A DNA stretch of 33,395 nt from Candidatus Omnitrophota bacterium (lineage in GTDB: Bacteria; Omnitrophota; Gorgyraeia; Duberdicusellales; Duberdicusellaceae), in assembly GCA_021159015.1 (NCBI GenBank), contig JAGGSQ010000060.1, forward strand, positions 1 through 33,395, in the 5' to 3' direction. Positions 22,161-30,895 of this stretch are shown piece by piece (position 1 is the first letter of the stretch; each line of letters starts with the position of its first letter). The translations under genes were made by a program, and so were the position numbers. The notes under the pieces are model-generated. The model saw nothing but the letters and a program-made list of their open reading frames with translations. It was not told where the DNA came from and did no database searches.

Positions 22161-22849
22161 CCTGCACTCTCTTCCCATCTAACTTTTAGCCCCGGCGACA
22201 TAGTAGTAGAAATACTCACACTCTTAATTAGTTTCCCTTTGACCCCTGCCGGCTTAGCTGCTACTAAGGCCTGCAAAAAAGCATTAGCGTTCTCTACTAT
22301 GTCGGCAGAAGGAAAAGATAACTTGGCCACACCCACGTTTACACATCCTGTTTTATCCATACGAAAATCTATTTTGCCGCCTTTGGCCTCTTTTACCGCA
22401 AAAGCTAAATTATCGGTAACCGAACCTGTTTTAGGAGAAGGCATGAGACCACGGGGACCCAGAATTCTTCCCAAACGACTTACTAACCTCATCATAGAAG
22501 GGGTAGAAATACAATAATCAAATTCCAGCCATCCAGAAGAAACTTTGTCAATCAGCTCTTTCCCTCCCGCAAAATCAGCTCCTGCCTCTTTAGCCTCGGC
22601 TTCTTTTTCCGGCTCACAAAATACAACTACTCTTTTGGTTTTACCTGTACCTTTGGGCATACGGGCGGAACCTCTTACTACTTGATCTCCTCTTTTAGGA
22701 TCAGCGGTCAGCTTTACGCTTATCTCTACTGTCTCATCAAATTTAGCCTGCGGCAAGCTTTTCAAGAGCTCTACTGCCTTCTCTAAAAGATACTGTTTTT
22801 CTTTCTCTACGGCTTTTTCTGCCTCACGATAACGCTTGCTTCTTTTCAT
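22157..22849 (-). CDS. rplA: 50S ribosomal protein L1
   Basis: KFDETVEISVKLTADPKRGDQVVRGSARMPKGTGKTKRVVVF...LGRILGPRGLMPSPKTGSVT. Confidence 0.98.
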   Translation of the reverse strand: MKRSKRYREAEKAVEKEKQYLLEKAVELLKSLPQAKFDETVEISVKLTADPKRGDQVVRGSARMPKGTGKTKRVVVFCEPEKEAEAKEAGADFAGGKELIDKVSSGWLEFDYCISTPSMMRLVSRLGRILGPRGLMPSPKTGSVTDNLAFAVKEAKGGKIDFRMDKTGCVNVGVAKLSFPSADIVENANAFLQALVAAKPAGVKGKLIKSVSISTTMSPGLKVRWEESAG

Positions 22850-22851
22850 AT

Positions 22852-23292
22852 TTACTCTTCTTTAACTACAATGCCCATACTGCGAGCGCTACCTTCAATA
22901 ATCCGACAAGCTGCTTCTAAGCTGCCCGCGTTTAAATCTTCCCTTTTTTTTCTGGCAATCTCTTCCACCTGTTTTTTAGTAATCTCCCCCGCTACTTCTT
23001 TACCTGGATTAGAAGCGGCTTTAGCCAGGGCTGCCGCTCTTTTAATTAACACCGCAGCGGGAGGGCTTTTAATAATAAAATCAAAACTTCTATCCTCGTA
23101 GACATTAATAACTACCGGCAAAATCAAGCCTTCCTGGTTTTTAGTCTGGTCATTAAAGGCCTTGCAGAATTGCATTATGTTCACCCCATGCTGGCCTAAG
23201 GCTGGTCCCACAGGAGGAGCAGGATTAGCGCCTCCCGCCGGAATTTGGAGTTTTATCTGGGATTTAGGTTGTTTTTTCCTTTTCTTAGCCAT
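22852..23292 (-). CDS. rplK: 50S ribosomal protein L11
   Basis: [38 protein letters not shown]. Confidence 0.98.
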   Translation of the reverse strand: MAKKRKKQPKSQIKLQIPAGGANPAPPVGPALGQHGVNIMQFCKAFNDQTKNQEGLILPVVINVYEDRSFDFIIKSPPAAVLIKRAAALAKAASNPGKEVAGEITKKQVEEIARKKREDLNAGSLEAACRIIEGSARSMGIVVKEE

Positions 23293-23293
23293 A

Positions 23294-23821
23294 CTAAATT
23301 TTCTCCACTTGCCAAAATTCTAGTTCTACCGGCGTAGAACGGCCAAAAATAGAAACTGATACTTTTAGCTTGCCTTTTTCTACATTTACCTCATCTACTA
23401 AACCGTTAAAATTGACAAAAGGACCTTCCACCACTCTTACTGTCTCTCCCTTTTCAAAGCTCACCTTGGGAGAAGGACGTTCTTTAGTCTCCTGGGAACG
23501 CTTTAATATTTTTTCTACTTCTTCATCACTAATAGAAGCTGGCTCTCTGCGGGAGCCAATAAAGGAAGTTATCCCGGGAGTTTTCTTTACAAAAAGCCAA
23601 GTATCGTCATTCATCTCCATATGTACCAGGATATATCCGGGGAAAAACTTTCTCTCCAAAATCCGCCGCTTACCTTTTTTAACCTCTGAAACCTGTTCGC
23701 GAGGAATTATAACCTGGTCTATCATTTCTCCCATATTGTTTACTTTTATTTTTAACTCCAGATTAGCTTTGGCTTTCTCTTCTGCTCCTGAAAGGGTATG
23801 AACTATATACCACTTCTTCAT
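23294..23821 (-). CDS. nusG: Transcription termination/antitermination protein NusG
   Basis: [21 protein letters not shown]...[36 protein letters not shown]-terminal [22 protein letters not shown]. Confidence 0.98.
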   Translation of the reverse strand: MKKWYIVHTLSGAEEKAKANLELKIKVNNMGEMIDQVIIPREQVSEVKKGKRRILERKFFPGYILVHMEMNDDTWLFVKKTPGITSFIGSRREPASISDEEVEKILKRSQETKERPSPKVSFEKGETVRVVEGPFVNFNGLVDEVNVEKGKLKVSVSIFGRSTPVELEFWQVEKI

Positions 23822-23825
23822 TTTT

Positions 23826-24026
23826 TTACTTTATCAATACTTGTAGAAAACGGCTCAATACAGTATCGCAGACAGCAATAAAGATAGTGAGTAGAGCTGT
23901 GCCTACAAGCACCACAATAGTAGCATCTATCAAATCTTTTCTCTTTGACCATGAAACTTTCTTCAGCTCTTCTTTTACTTCTCTCAGAAAGGCCGGAATA
24001 CGGCCAAAAAACCTTACTATATTCAT
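23826..24026 (-). CDS. secE: Preprotein translocase subunit SecE
   Basis: FLREVKEELKKVSWSKRKDLIDATIVVLVGTALLTIFIAVCDTVLSRFLQVLI; adjacent to nusG. Confidence 0.95.
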   Translation of the reverse strand: MNIVRFFGRIPAFLREVKEELKKVSWSKRKDLIDATIVVLVGTALLTIFIAVCDTVLSRFLQVLIK

Positions 24027-24046
24027 AACTGTTTTATTTTCCCCTT

Positions 24047-24120
24047 CAGGCGAGGCAGGAGTTGAACCTGCAACCCTCGGTTTTGGAGACCGATGCTCTA
24101 GCCAATTGAGCTACTCGCCT
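24047..24120 (-). tRNA. tRNA-Trp (anticodon CCA)
   Basis: AGGCGAG...TCGGT-CTCCAAA-ACCGA...GCAGGTTCAACTCCTGC-CTCGCCT-G; cloverleaf pairs; discriminator G; 3' CCA not encoded. Confidence 0.95.
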
Positions 24121-24158
24121 AATATATTCTTCATATATTTATTCTTCAATGAGCAAAT

Positions 24159-24311
24159 CTATACTTTTGTCTCTTTATGCATAACGTAACGCCGGCAGAT
24201 ACGGCAAAACTTATTCAACCCCATCTTCTCGGGATGTTTTCTTTTGTTCTTGGTTAAGTAGTAATTTTTGCTATTGCACTTGGTACACTTTAAAGCAATT
24301 AATTCTCTCAT
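24159..24311 (-). CDS. rpmG: 50S ribosomal protein L33 (zinc-binding C+ type), not in the ORF track
   Basis: My translation: MRELIALKCTKCNSKNYYLTKNKRKHPEKMGLNKFCRICRRYVMHKETKV*. Confidence 0.93.
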   Translation of the reverse strand: MRELIALKCTKCNSKNYYLTKNKRKHPEKMGLNKFCRICRRYVMHKETKV

Positions 24312-24391
24312 AAAGTAAAAAATCCCCTCTTGCCTTTTTAGAGCTTTGAATTAATTCTTTAACCTGATTTTAATTATGCTTTAGTTTCCCT

Positions 24392-24464
24392 AGCTGGAGA
24401 CGGGAATTGAACCCGTGACCTCGTCCTTACCAAGGACGTGCTCTACCGACTGAGCTACTCCAGC
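24392..24464 (-). tRNA. tRNA-Thr (anticodon GGT)
   Basis: GCTGGAG-TA-GCTC...GAGC-A-CGTCC-TTGGTAA-GGACG...ACGGGTTCAATTCCCGT-CTCCAGC-T; 3' CCA not encoded. Confidence 0.96.
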
Positions 24465-24497
24465 AGCTCAACGCTGAAAATCCTCGATAAGTCTATA

Positions 24498-24525
24498 ATT
24501 GTAAAGGGTTTCAATTTCTTGTCAA
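24498..24525 (-). promoter_or_regulatory. Putative strong sigma70-type promoter for the tRNA-Thr-rpmG-tRNA-Trp-secE-nusG... transcription unit
   Basis: Minus strand consensus TTGACA (24520-24525) - 16 nt - TACAAT (24498-24503), about 33 nt before tRNA-Thr. Confidence 0.75.
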
Positions 24526-24565
24526 GCAATTTTTTAAAAAAAGAAGAGGCCAATAATATAGGTTT

Positions 24566-25717
24566 TTATTTGCCGGTGGAAACTCTATCTTTACCCGCAG
24601 CTTTAGCCTGATAAAGATAATTATCCGCCATTCTTATAAGCGTCTGGCGGTCAGAAGCATCTTGAGGGAAAGATACAACACCTATACTCACAGTAATCCT
24701 CCGCAAAAATTCTTCCTTCTCTATCCTCTGGCGAATTCGCTCAGCAATAGAAGTTGCATCCTTCTTGGAAATTCCTGACAGAATCACACTAAATTCTTCT
24801 CCCCCGTAGCGGCAGGGATAATCAGTCTTGCGCGATTCTTCTCTTATAATTTCCGCCACCCTCACCAGAACCTTATCTCCCTCCATATGGCCAAATTTGT
24901 CATTGTAATCTTTGAAATTATCTATATCAATCATAAGGAGTGAAAGAGGAGTATCCCTTTGAAGATTTTTATCAAATTCTTCCTTCAGCTTAAACTGAAA
25001 ATAACCATGGTTCCATAAACCCGTTAAAGAATCCACATGAGAACGCCAAAGAGTATCCTCATACAGCTTTGAATTCTCAATAGCTAAAGCTGCCTGAGAA
25101 GAAAACATATTAAGTATCTTTATATCAGAAGGAGTTATGGGACGCTTAGTCACAAAATTATCTACTAAAATAGCCCCAATAATTTTATCCTGAGCCCAAA
25201 GAGGCACGATAACAAACTCTTCCAAATCAAACTTTTTTACCAAAACATCATTCTTTAGGCCTGCTGCCTGGTGAGATTTTATAAATATCGGCAAGCCTTC
25301 CGAAAAAACCTGCTGCAAAACAGTATCACTCCCCTCTAAAGGAAATGCCAGCTCCTCCACCATTCTAAAAAGCTCAGGTTTTCTTTCCTTAATCCGATGA
25401 TACTCCTTAAGTAAATCCATAAGTTCTTTTTTTTCTTCCCTAATCCATTTCCAAATCTTATCCGCCTCCTCTCTACTTACCGGGCCTATACCCATTTTCC
25501 CTTTGATAAGTTTATTTTCAAAATCTACCAAAAATAATAAAGCACGATTAAATCCCAGCCCCTGATGCGCCGTTATACCGGTAAGGATTACATAAAGTAT
25601 CTCCTCCAGGCGCAGAGTAGAACGCATAGCCTGGGTAATCTCGTAAAAAACCGACAGCTCGAATCTTGCTCTCTCAAGCTCCTTCTTAAGTCTTTCTAAT
25701 TCTGACTCTAGATTCAT
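24566..25717 (-). CDS. GAF-domain diguanylate cyclase (GGDEF)
   Basis: N-terminal coiled coil plus GAF-like region (TSSQAALAIENSKLYED linker); DSLTGLWNHGYF, DIDNFKDYNDKFGHMEGD, RKTDYPCRYGGEEF. Confidence 0.93.
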   Translation of the reverse strand: MNLESELERLKKELERARFELSVFYEITQAMRSTLRLEEILYVILTGITAHQGLGFNRALLFLVDFENKLIKGKMGIGPVSREEADKIWKWIREEKKELMDLLKEYHRIKERKPELFRMVEELAFPLEGSDTVLQQVFSEGLPIFIKSHQAAGLKNDVLVKKFDLEEFVIVPLWAQDKIIGAILVDNFVTKRPITPSDIKILNMFSSQAALAIENSKLYEDTLWRSHVDSLTGLWNHGYFQFKLKEEFDKNLQRDTPLSLLMIDIDNFKDYNDKFGHMEGDKVLVRVAEIIREESRKTDYPCRYGGEEFSVILSGISKKDATSIAERIRQRIEKEEFLRRITVSIGVVSFPQDASDRQTLIRMADNYLYQAKAAGKDRVSTGK

Positions 25718-28700
25718 TTTGGCACCGTAGGATGAGAAAAAGATTCCGAAAGTTTTACTGATACTACCTGTGAAATCCCCTCTTTCTGCATAGTTATACC
25801 ATACATAATAGAAGCTTTACTCATAGTTTTTTTACTGTGGGTAATGACAATAAATTGAGAATGTGCTGAGAATTCTTCTAAAAGATTGTTAAAACGGTCT
25901 ATGTTGGCTTCATCCAAAGGAGCATCTATCTCATCTAAGACACAAAGCGGGGAAGGTTTTATTTTAAAAATAGAAAAAATAAGGGCAATGGCGGTAAGAG
26001 ATTTCTCGCCCCCGGAAAGCAAAGAAATACTTTGCAGGTTTTTCCCTGGCGGCTGTACTATAATATCAATACCTGAATCAAGCACATCGTCCTCATTAAG
26101 AACCACAATTTTGGCGTTTCCCTCCCCAAAGAGAAAACGAAAATTCCTGCGAAATTCTACCTGGATTTTCTCTAATGTTTCTATGAACATCTGGCGAGAA
26201 ACACGATTTATTTTGTATATAGCCCGTTGCAGAGATTCTTTAGAGTTTAAAATGTCGTTCCTTTGCGAATTGAGAAATTCATAACGTTGGCTTAATTCCT
26301 CATATTCCTCTAAAGCTACCAAATTGACTCTGCCTAAATATTTTATCTTTCTCTTTAACTCTTCTCTCTCATCCTCAAGCTGCCCTAAGTTTATGTTTTC
26401 GGCATACCCCTGGTGCAAATCTTCTTCCGTCAATCCAATCTCATAGTCATGCTTGAGGGCTTCTCTTATCTGGGTTTCCTCAAAAGACAATCCTTGCAGA
26501 GCTATTTTTTGAGCTGTGATTTTCTTATTGATTTCTTCTCTCTGAGGCTGTTTCTCTTCGCGTCTCAGACGTAAATCCGATATAGAATGAATTAGGCTCT
26601 CCTCTTCATACTTTACTTTTTCTAAATTTCTTCTTTTTTCCTTTTCCTCTTTTTGTTGTTCTTCTATGTTCTGAGCTAATTTAGTTATTTCTTCTCTAAG
26701 CTGAGCAATTTTCTCCTGACGGCGGCGGTCCTCTTCCTGAGAACGAAATACAAAACTCCTAAGTCTCTCTTTTTCCTCCTTAAATACCACTAAATTAGCC
26801 TCTTTGCTTACCTTTTCATCTTTCAAAGATTTATTCTCAGAAGTTGCCTCTAATATATCCCGCTCCAGATTGTTTTCCTCTGTTATTTTTTCTTCGCGGT
26901 ATTTCTGAATTTGCCTGATTTCATCTTTTAACCTATTAACTTCCTCCTCTTTCTGGGTATAAGCAGCTTTTATTTTGGCTGTCTCAGACTCCAGCTTCTC
27001 TCTTTCTTGTGTTGCTTCCTGCAAATCAAATTCAATCACACCTTTATCTTCCTCCAGCCGCCTTAAGTTTTCCTGATAATTGGCAAAAGTGCTCTCTAAT
27101 TGTAAAGAATCCCGTTTGCATTTATCTATCTCATCATTAAGTTTAGAAATATCCCCTTCTATCTTGCTTAATTGAACTTTCTTCTCTTCTTCGCTGTTGT
27201 TCAGCTGTTTTATTCTCTGGCGACTTTCATCTATCTGTTGAATAAGCTTTTCCGCCTCCTGCCTAACTATTTTGGCCGTAGCATTGAAAGTAAGCTCCGT
27301 CTCTCTATTTTCCTCCTGCAATTCGGCCATAATAAGAGAAGGCAAATGAGGCACTTTTTGTTCAAAAATTATTTTTACTTTCTCCCCCCCTTCCAGACTA
27401 TCATAGCGGGCCTCAGCCTCTCTTACCATCTCGAGTTTAGATTCCAGGACTGAGATTTCCTTGTCGGCTCTAATTTTTTCCCCTCTAATATCTTCTAAAA
27501 TCTTTTCTGTTTCTATCTGAGCCTCTCTTAAGGCCTCTAATCTCTCTGCCGCATCACTCTGAACCTTCAGCACCTTCTCTCTTTCCCCCCTGACTTGTTC
27601 AAAGGATCTCAAAAAAGACTCTATCTCCGCCTTAGACTTTATAAACTCAGCATTAAGTCGCCGCTGACGGGCCAGAACCACTTTTAAATAAGACTCTTTC
27701 TCTACGAGATTATTAGCAATAGTTATCTTCTCGTTTTCTTTAACTAAAACATCCTCCTGCATCTTCTTTATCCGCAAAGCAGCCTCTTTTATTTCTTTCT
27801 GAGCCAGACCGATTTTTCTTTCCGCCTCCTTTATTTTTTCTTCATTGCGACGACAACTTTCATCTAAAGACAGAAGATAATTTTGCACATCTTCTATCTT
27901 ATGGTCATACTCTTTTATTCTATTTTCATATTGCTGCCGCATTTCCAGGACGGAACCGCTTTGTTGCTGCAATTCCTCAATTCGCGTATTATTCATTTCT
28001 ATTTGACGCCTAAGACTTTCTATTTTTGCCTCTCCTCCTAAAAGGGCGGCATTCTCCCTCTCCTGCTGCTGACGCAGCACTTCTCTCTTATCTTCCAATT
28101 CCCTTAACTGCTTCTCATAATCTCGCAACGACTCTTCTATTTTCTCTTTCTCCTTCTCCCATCCTGACAATTCATCTAAGGCCTGGTCTCTTTTTTGTTT
28201 TATTTCTAATATCTTTAAGCAGGCGATAGCTTTCTCTTTCTCCTTCAAGGCAGTAAAAAGCTCCTCGTATTTCCTGGCGCGAGCTACCTGACGTTCCAGG
28301 CTATCTTTCTGGCGCTTTACCTCATTTATAATGTCGTTAACTCTCTCCAAATTTGCCTCTGCCTCTTCCAGACGGCGCAATGTTTCCCTCTTCTTTTCTT
28401 TATAATGTAAAATACCCGCTGCCTCATCAAAGATAACCCTTTTTTCTAAAGGAGGCGAAGTAATAATATGTTCTATCCTTCCCTGTTGAATGAAGGAATA
28501 GCTTCCTTCTCCTAATCCTACTTTAGACAAAAGCTCCTGAATATCTTTAAGCCGCACCTGGTTCTTATTTAGAAAATACTGGCTCTCCCCCGAACGAAAG
28601 AGTCTCCGGCTGATGCTTACCTCGGTAAAATCTATATCTAAGGCTTTGTCCTCATTAGAAAAAACCATCGTCACCTCGGCATAGTTAAGCGGCTCTGCCT

Positions 28701-28911
28701 TAGTACTGCCGTTAAAAATTACGTCTTCCATTTTTAGTCCCCGCAGGATTTTGGGGCTTTGCTCTCCTAAGGTCCACTTAATAGCATCGAACACATTAGA
28801 CTTGCCGCAGCCATTAGGACCGACAATAGCGGTAATACCAGGCTCAAGCTTAAACACCGTCTTCTCCGCAAACGATTTAAACCCGTAAATCTCTAAAGTC
28901 TTTAAATACAT
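25714..28911 (-). CDS. smc: Chromosome segregation protein SMC, with apparently minimal or absent hinge
   Basis: MYLKTLEIYGFKSFAEKT...VGPNGCGKSNVFDAIKWTLGEQ (Walker A); LLSGGEKSLTAIALIFSIFKIKPSPLCVLDEIDAPLDEAN (signature/Walker B); long coiled coils. Confidence 0.95.
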   Translation of the reverse strand: MYLKTLEIYGFKSFAEKTVFKLEPGITAIVGPNGCGKSNVFDAIKWTLGEQSPKILRGLKMEDVIFNGSTKAEPLNYAEVTMVFSNEDKALDIDFTEVSISRRLFRSGESQYFLNKNQVRLKDIQELLSKVGLGEGSYSFIQQGRIEHIITSPPLEKRVIFDEAAGILHYKEKKRETLRRLEEAEANLERVNDIINEVKRQKDSLERQVARARKYEELFTALKEKEKAIACLKILEIKQKRDQALDELSGWEKEKEKIEESLRDYEKQLRELEDKREVLRQQQERENAALLGGEAKIESLRRQIEMNNTRIEELQQQSGSVLEMRQQYENRIKEYDHKIEDVQNYLLSLDESCRRNEEKIKEAERKIGLAQKEIKEAALRIKKMQEDVLVKENEKITIANNLVEKESYLKVVLARQRRLNAEFIKSKAEIESFLRSFEQVRGEREKVLKVQSDAAERLEALREAQIETEKILEDIRGEKIRADKEISVLESKLEMVREAEARYDSLEGGEKVKIIFEQKVPHLPSLIMAELQEENRETELTFNATAKIVRQEAEKLIQQIDESRQRIKQLNNSEEEKKVQLSKIEGDISKLNDEIDKCKRDSLQLESTFANYQENLRRLEEDKGVIEFDLQEATQEREKLESETAKIKAAYTQKEEEVNRLKDEIRQIQKYREEKITEENNLERDILEATSENKSLKDEKVSKEANLVVFKEEKERLRSFVFRSQEEDRRRQEKIAQLREEITKLAQNIEEQQKEEKEKRRNLEKVKYEEESLIHSISDLRLRREEKQPQREEINKKITAQKIALQGLSFEETQIREALKHDYEIGLTEEDLHQGYAENINLGQLEDEREELKRKIKYLGRVNLVALEEYEELSQRYEFLNSQRNDILNSKESLQRAIYKINRVSRQMFIETLEKIQVEFRRNFRFLFGEGNAKIVVLNEDDVLDSGIDIIVQPPGKNLQSISLLSGGEKSLTAIALIFSIFKIKPSPLCVLDEIDAPLDEANIDRFNNLLEEFSAHSQFIVITHSKKTMSKASIMYGITMQKEGISQVVSVKLSESFSHPTVPK

Positions 28912-30113
28912 TACTTAATACCAGCTTCTTTTAAATTCTTAATCAAAACTGGTATAATTTTGAAGAGGTCGCCCACTAGTCCATAACTGGCAACTTTAAA
29001 AATAGGAGCATCGGGGTCTTTATTGATAGCTACTATTATTTTAGAAGATTGCATCCCTACTAAGTGTTGAATCTGACCGGAAATTCCACAGGCAATATAG
29101 ATTTTAGGACAAACTGTCCTGCCGGTCTGGCCTACTTGATGGGAGTAAGGTATCCATCCTGCATCTACGGCGGCGCGTGAGGCACCTACCGCTCCCCCTA
29201 AAACTTCTGCCAATTCTCGAATCAAACTAAAATTCTCAGGCTTCCCTAAGCCTCTGCCGCCGGAGACAATAATATCTGCTTCCGCTAGATTCACACCACT
29301 TCCTTCTTCTTTAACAAACCTGAGAAATTCTACTGCTGATTCTACCAAACTTTTCTCTACCTTCTCCGTAATTATCTCGCCCTGCCGCGACCTGTCTGCT
29401 TTTGCTTCCGGCATAACTTTATGCCGCACCGTAGCCATCTGAGGGCGAAAATCCGGGCTGATAATTTGTGCCATAATATTGCCCCCGAAGGCCGGACGTG
29501 TCTGAATTAAGATTCTCCTTTCTCTATCTATATCTAAGCCCGTACAATCTGCTGTAAGACCGGTATAAAGTTTTACGGCTATGCGGGAAACCAAAGAACG
29601 TCCACAGGAAGTTGCCCCCGCCAAAAAAATCTCCGGCTTATATTTATTTACCAGATGAATTATGGTCCGGGAATAGCTCTCAGCCACATAATTGACCAGT
29701 TTCTCATCTTCTACTAAAAATACCTTATCCGTGCCACGCCAAATAAGCTCCTTTGCTGTCTCCTTAATATTATAGCCTAAAAATACTGCCCCTACGTATG
29801 TTCCCAAATCATCGGCAAGTTGACGGGCCTTAGCCAGAAGCTCATATACTACAGGAGCAATTTTACCCTCTCGTTGTTCTGCAAATACCCATACTCCTTT
29901 ATAAGCACTTACATCCTGGCGGCGCGCCTTCTCTTCTTTTTCCCTAACGATAGCATCAAATTTACAGGCTGAGATACAAGCGCCACACAACGTACATTTG
30001 TCCAGATTAATAACTGCTTTTTTCTCCACCATAGTTATAGCGGATACGGGACAAACCTTAACGCATATGCCGCAGCCTGCACACTTCTCTTTTATAACTC
30101 TTAGCGTGCTCAT
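28911..30113 (-). CDS. etfA: Electron transfer flavoprotein alpha subunit with N-terminal 2x[4Fe-4S] ferredoxin domain
   Basis: CAGCGICVKVCPVSAI and CTLCGACISACKFDAI, then ETF-alpha with SGGRGLGKPENF...GASRAAVDAGWIPYSHQVGQTGRTVCPKIYIACGISGQIQHLVGM. Confidence 0.95.
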   Translation of the reverse strand: MSTLRVIKEKCAGCGICVKVCPVSAITMVEKKAVINLDKCTLCGACISACKFDAIVREKEEKARRQDVSAYKGVWVFAEQREGKIAPVVYELLAKARQLADDLGTYVGAVFLGYNIKETAKELIWRGTDKVFLVEDEKLVNYVAESYSRTIIHLVNKYKPEIFLAGATSCGRSLVSRIAVKLYTGLTADCTGLDIDRERRILIQTRPAFGGNIMAQIISPDFRPQMATVRHKVMPEAKADRSRQGEIITEKVEKSLVESAVEFLRFVKEEGSGVNLAEADIIVSGGRGLGKPENFSLIRELAEVLGGAVGASRAAVDAGWIPYSHQVGQTGRTVCPKIYIACGISGQIQHLVGMQSSKIIVAINKDPDAPIFKVASYGLVGDLFKIIPVLIKNLKEAGIK

Positions 30114-30895
30114 AAATACTTCTTAAGTTCTTTTGCCAGTCTCGCTCCCAGCTCTTCCGGCTCGCCCTGCCAGATTTCTCCTCCTTTTTTCTGAGGGGGA
30201 GTAAAGATTTTTACTACCTGAGTGGGAGAACCTCTTAATCCTATCTTATCTTCCTCCACACCAATAGCGTCTTTATTCCATTTTACTATCTCTGCTTTTT
30301 TAGCCCGCATCTTTCCCCGCAAAGAAGGCAGGCGTGGTTCATTGATTTCTTTTACTACGGTAATCAAACAAGGCAGGGGCGCCTTGAGCGTTTCAAAACC
30401 GTCTTCTACCAGCCTTTCAGCCACAATCATTTTTTTCTCTTGACTGATTTCTTCGATTTTTTTTACATAGGCAATCTGAGGAAGGTCTAAGTGAGCCGCC
30501 ATTCCCGGTCCTACTTGCGCTGTATCACCATCAGAAGCTTGTTTACCACAGATAATTAAATCGTACTCCCCTATCTTTTTTACGGCCTGGGCTAAAATAT
30601 AACTGGTAGCCCAGGTATCGCTGCCGGCAAAAGCACGATCCGTAATATGAATGGCTTTATCGATTCCCAACGCTAAGGCTTCCCGCAAAGCACTTTCAGC
30701 CTGAGGCGGGCCCATAGTGATAACTATCGTCTCTGCCCCATGCTTTTCTTTGAGTCTTACTGCCTCCTCAATTGCATACATATCAAAAGGGTTGATTATC
30801 GACTCTACTCCTTCTCGAATCAAAGTATTAGTCTCGGGGTCAACCCTTACTTCTGTGGTATCAGGAACCTGCTTAATAGAAACTATAATTCTCAT
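30110..30895 (-). CDS. etfB: Electron transfer flavoprotein beta subunit
   Basis: MRIIVSIKQVPDTTEVRVD...INPFDMYAIEEAVRLKE...CGKQASDGDTAQVGPGMAAHLDLPQIAYV. Confidence 0.96.
   Translation of the reverse strand: MRIIVSIKQVPDTTEVRVDPETNTLIREGVESIINPFDMYAIEEAVRLKEKHGAETIVITMGPPQAESALREALALGIDKAIHITDRAFAGSDTWATSYILAQAVKKIGEYDLIICGKQASDGDTAQVGPGMAAHLDLPQIAYVKKIEEISQEKKMIVAERLVEDGFETLKAPLPCLITVVKEINEPRLPSLRGKMRAKKAEIVKWNKDAIGVEEDKIGLRGSPTQVVKIFTPPQKKGGEIWQGEPEELGARLAKELKKYL

Noticed and set aside
24465-24565. Possible terminator after the dgc gene (A/T-rich TTTTTTTAAAAAATT on the minus strand)
   Set aside because: No GC-rich hairpin stem precedes it; better explained as an UP-element-like tract before the TTGACA promoter.
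25886-28229. Purine/pyrimidine skew and repetitive look over the smc region
   Set aside because: Explained by coiled-coil codon composition (Glu/Lys/Arg/Gln); no tandem repeat units found.
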